Source of the DNA: Sphingobacterium cellulitidis
GTDB taxonomy: Bacteria > Bacteroidota > Bacteroidia > Sphingobacteriales > Sphingobacteriaceae
Length of the DNA: 64,000 nt
Reading direction: 5' to 3'
Assembly: GCA_002245855.1 (NCBI GenBank)
Contig: NOUX01000010.1
Span: 1-64,000, forward strand
Shown piece after piece: positions 62,558 to 64,000 of the stretch (positions are counted from its first letter, which is position 1; each line of letters opens with the position of its first letter). A program made the translations under genes and the position numbers. The notes below the pieces were generated by a model. It was not told where the DNA came from. It searched no databases and worked only from the letters and a program-made list of their open reading frames with translations.

Positions 62558-64000
62558 ATGCTTACAAAAATCATTGAGTTTTCTGTAAAGAACAAACTCA
62601 TTATAGCATTATTGGTTCTTGGTTTAATCGGCATTGGCTCTTATCAGGTAAGCAAATTACCGATTGATGCTGTGCCGGACATTACCAATAATCAGGTGCA
62701 GGTTATTACAATCGCTCCGTCTTTTGGGGCAACCGATATCGAACGTCTGGTTACTTTCCCAATTGAACAGGCGAACTCCAATATTTCCGGACTCAAAGAA
62801 ATCCGCAGTTTCTCCCGTTTCGGATTGTCCTTGGTTACCATTGTTTTTGATGATGGTATTGATGTGTATTGGGCAAGACAACAAGTGGCAGAGCGGCTGC
62901 AACAGGTTCAGAATGAAATTCCGCAAGGTATCGGAACACCGCAATTAGGGCCGATTTCTACCGGTTTGGGCGAAATCTATCAATATGTCGTTCGTCCTAA
63001 AGAAGGTTTTGAACAAAAATACGACGTTACGGAACTCCGTACCATTCAGGATTGGATTGTGCGTCGACAGCTACTTCAGGTCAAAGGCGTAGCGGAAGTC
63101 AGCAGTTTTGGCGGTAAATTGAAGCAATACGAGATTGCCGTGAATCCCGACCGACTTAATGCTTACGGCATTACCATCAATGATGTTTTTGATGCACTGA
63201 ATGCCAATAACCAGAACACCGGCGGTGCTTATATCGAAAAAGGGCCAACCGTTCTCTACATTCGGAGCGAAGGTTTGGTGGGCAATATTGAGGATATTCA
63301 AAACATTTCCATTACCAATAAAAACAACGATGTACCGCTGTTTATCCAAGATGTAGCTGATGTCAAAATTGGTTTTGCCACCCGTTACGGAGCGATGACT
63401 TACAACGATCAGGGCGAAGTTTCGGGTGCGGTGGTGATGATGCTGAAAGGTGCCAACAGTAGTCAGGTCATCAAAGATGTAAAAGCCAAAGTGGCTCAAA
63501 TCCAGAAAACCCTGCCCGAAGGCGTGGTGATAGAACCCTTTCTTGACCGTACCAAAATGGTGAATAATGCCATCAGCACGGTAGAGAGAAACCTTATGGA
63601 AGGTGCTTTAATCGTGGTATTTGTCCTCGTTTTATTTCTCGGAAATTTCAGAGCCGGCTTACTCGTGGCTTCGGTGATTCCACTAGCAATGCTTTTTGCC
63701 ATTTGTATGATGAACCTTTTCGGGGTGAGCGGCAATCTGATGAGTTTGGGTGCACTGGATTTTGGATTAATCATCGACGGAGCGGTCATTATTGTAGAAG
63801 CCGTCCTGCATCAGTTATCCCTCAATCCTAAGTTCAAGAGCCTGCTGAAAATTCCGTCCAATGATATGGATAGTGTAGTTACAGAATCTGCCGGAAGAAT
63901 GATGAACAGTGCAGTTTTCGGACAAATTATCATCTTCATTGTGTACATTCCGATCCTAACATTGCAGGGGATTGAAGGGAAAATGTTCCGCCCGATGGCA
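62558..64000 (+). CDS. CzcA/CusA-type heavy-metal RND efflux pump, N-terminal part
   Basis: ATG 62558 opens a frame that is still open at the window end (481 codons). It matches the inner-membrane pump of the heavy-metal RND family. Landmarks are KLIIALLVLGLIGIGSYQVS (first helix), PIDAVPDITNNQVQVIT, IGTPQLGPISTGLGEIYQYV, a porter domain (NQNTGGAYIEKG), NLMEGALIVVFVLVLFLGNF and the helix-4 signature LDFGLIIDGAVIIVEA with the proton-relay Asp. The full protein would be about 1040 or more aa. It likely exports Cu/Ag or Zn/Co/Cd; the ion cannot be told. Confidence 0.9.
   Translation, partial: MLTKIIEFSVKNKLIIALLVLGLIGIGSYQVSKLPIDAVPDITNNQVQVITIAPSFGATDIERLVTFPIEQANSNISGLKEIRSFSRFGLSLVTIVFDDGIDVYWARQQVAERLQQVQNEIPQGIGTPQLGPISTGLGEIYQYVVRPKEGFEQKYDVTELRTIQDWIVRRQLLQVKGVAEVSSFGGKLKQYEIAVNPDRLNAYGITINDVFDALNANNQNTGGAYIEKGPTVLYIRSEGLVGNIEDIQNISITNKNNDVPLFIQDVADVKIGFATRYGAMTYNDQGEVSGAVVMMLKGANSSQVIKDVKAKVAQIQKTLPEGVVIEPFLDRTKMVNNAISTVERNLMEGALIVVFVLVLFLGNFRAGLLVASVIPLAMLFAICMMNLFGVSGNLMSLGALDFGLIIDGAVIIVEAVLHQLSLNPKFKSLLKIPSNDMDSVVTESAGRMMNSAVFGQIIIFIVYIPILTLQGIEGKMFRPMA

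Overview
The window looks like a chromosome segment from a Bacteroidota bacterium, most likely Sphingobacteriaceae (Sphingobacterium or Pedobacter type). Evidence: low GC, many outer-membrane barrel proteins with carboxypeptidase-regulatory or TonB-plug-like domains, lipoproteins, LytTR regulators, promoter -7 elements of the TAnnTTTG type, and rteC/mobC remnants typical of Bacteroidota conjugative elements. The species cannot be named from sequence alone. The stretch from about 17.4 to 35 kb looks visibly richer in GC than its flanks and holds the most intact genes.

Layout. (1) 0-1.8 kb: a partial gene, a YciE/YciF-type ferritin-like gene, a decayed IS3. (2) 1.83-9.68 kb: an island bounded by matching IS21-type inverted ends and a 5-bp direct repeat. 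It holds a 927-aa barrel protein diverging from a beta-propeller protein, a stand-alone FtsZ/tubulin-like protein, a broken monooxygenase, a broken GNAT acetyltransferase and IS66/IS21 fragments. (3) 9.7-17.3 kb: decayed DNA with a prophage-like lysis cassette, an integrase relic and an IS110 relic. Two arrays of hairpins at about 100-bp spacing lie on either side, in opposite orientations. (4) 17.4-23.4 kb: an OmpA / lipoprotein / SnoaL / ABC-permease operon plus a small barrel protein. (5) 23.6-27.7 kb: two coupled lipoproteins and a barrel receptor. (6) 27.8-33.7 kb: a signalling cluster with two LytTR regulators, a Crp/Fnr regulator, and a TPR sensor kinase with its NarL-type response regulator. 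(7) 33.7-42.6 kb: a ZU5-type lipoprotein, a PhnD-like binding protein, DUF3024 and DUF4345 genes, a secreted protein with an HExxH motif, and long gene-poor stretches. (8) 42.59-43.95 kb: an intact IS4-family insertion with a perfect 9-bp target duplication. (9) 44-62 kb: SUMF1-like protein, then cargo modules separated by conjugative-element debris (mobC tails, rteC pieces, terminator hairpins, a diverged 0.7-kb direct repeat and a tRNA-Lys 3' fragment). Cargo includes AraC-MFS-amidinohydrolase-RidA, AraC-methionine aminopeptidase, and MocR-EamA exporter. Then come Dps, a short-chain dehydrogenase, an AEC transporter, an ArAE-like protein and AraC. (10) 61.3 kb to the end: another mobC tail followed by a metal-efflux RND locus that runs off the window.

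How it works together. Much of the window is accessory DNA built up by repeated insertion and decay. The best candidates for unusual biology are the FtsZ-like protein inside the IS21-bounded island, the inverted periodic hairpin arrays, and the repeated mobC-tail / cargo / rteC-fragment modules next to a tRNA-Lys fragment. Nothing here is proven to be a new system.
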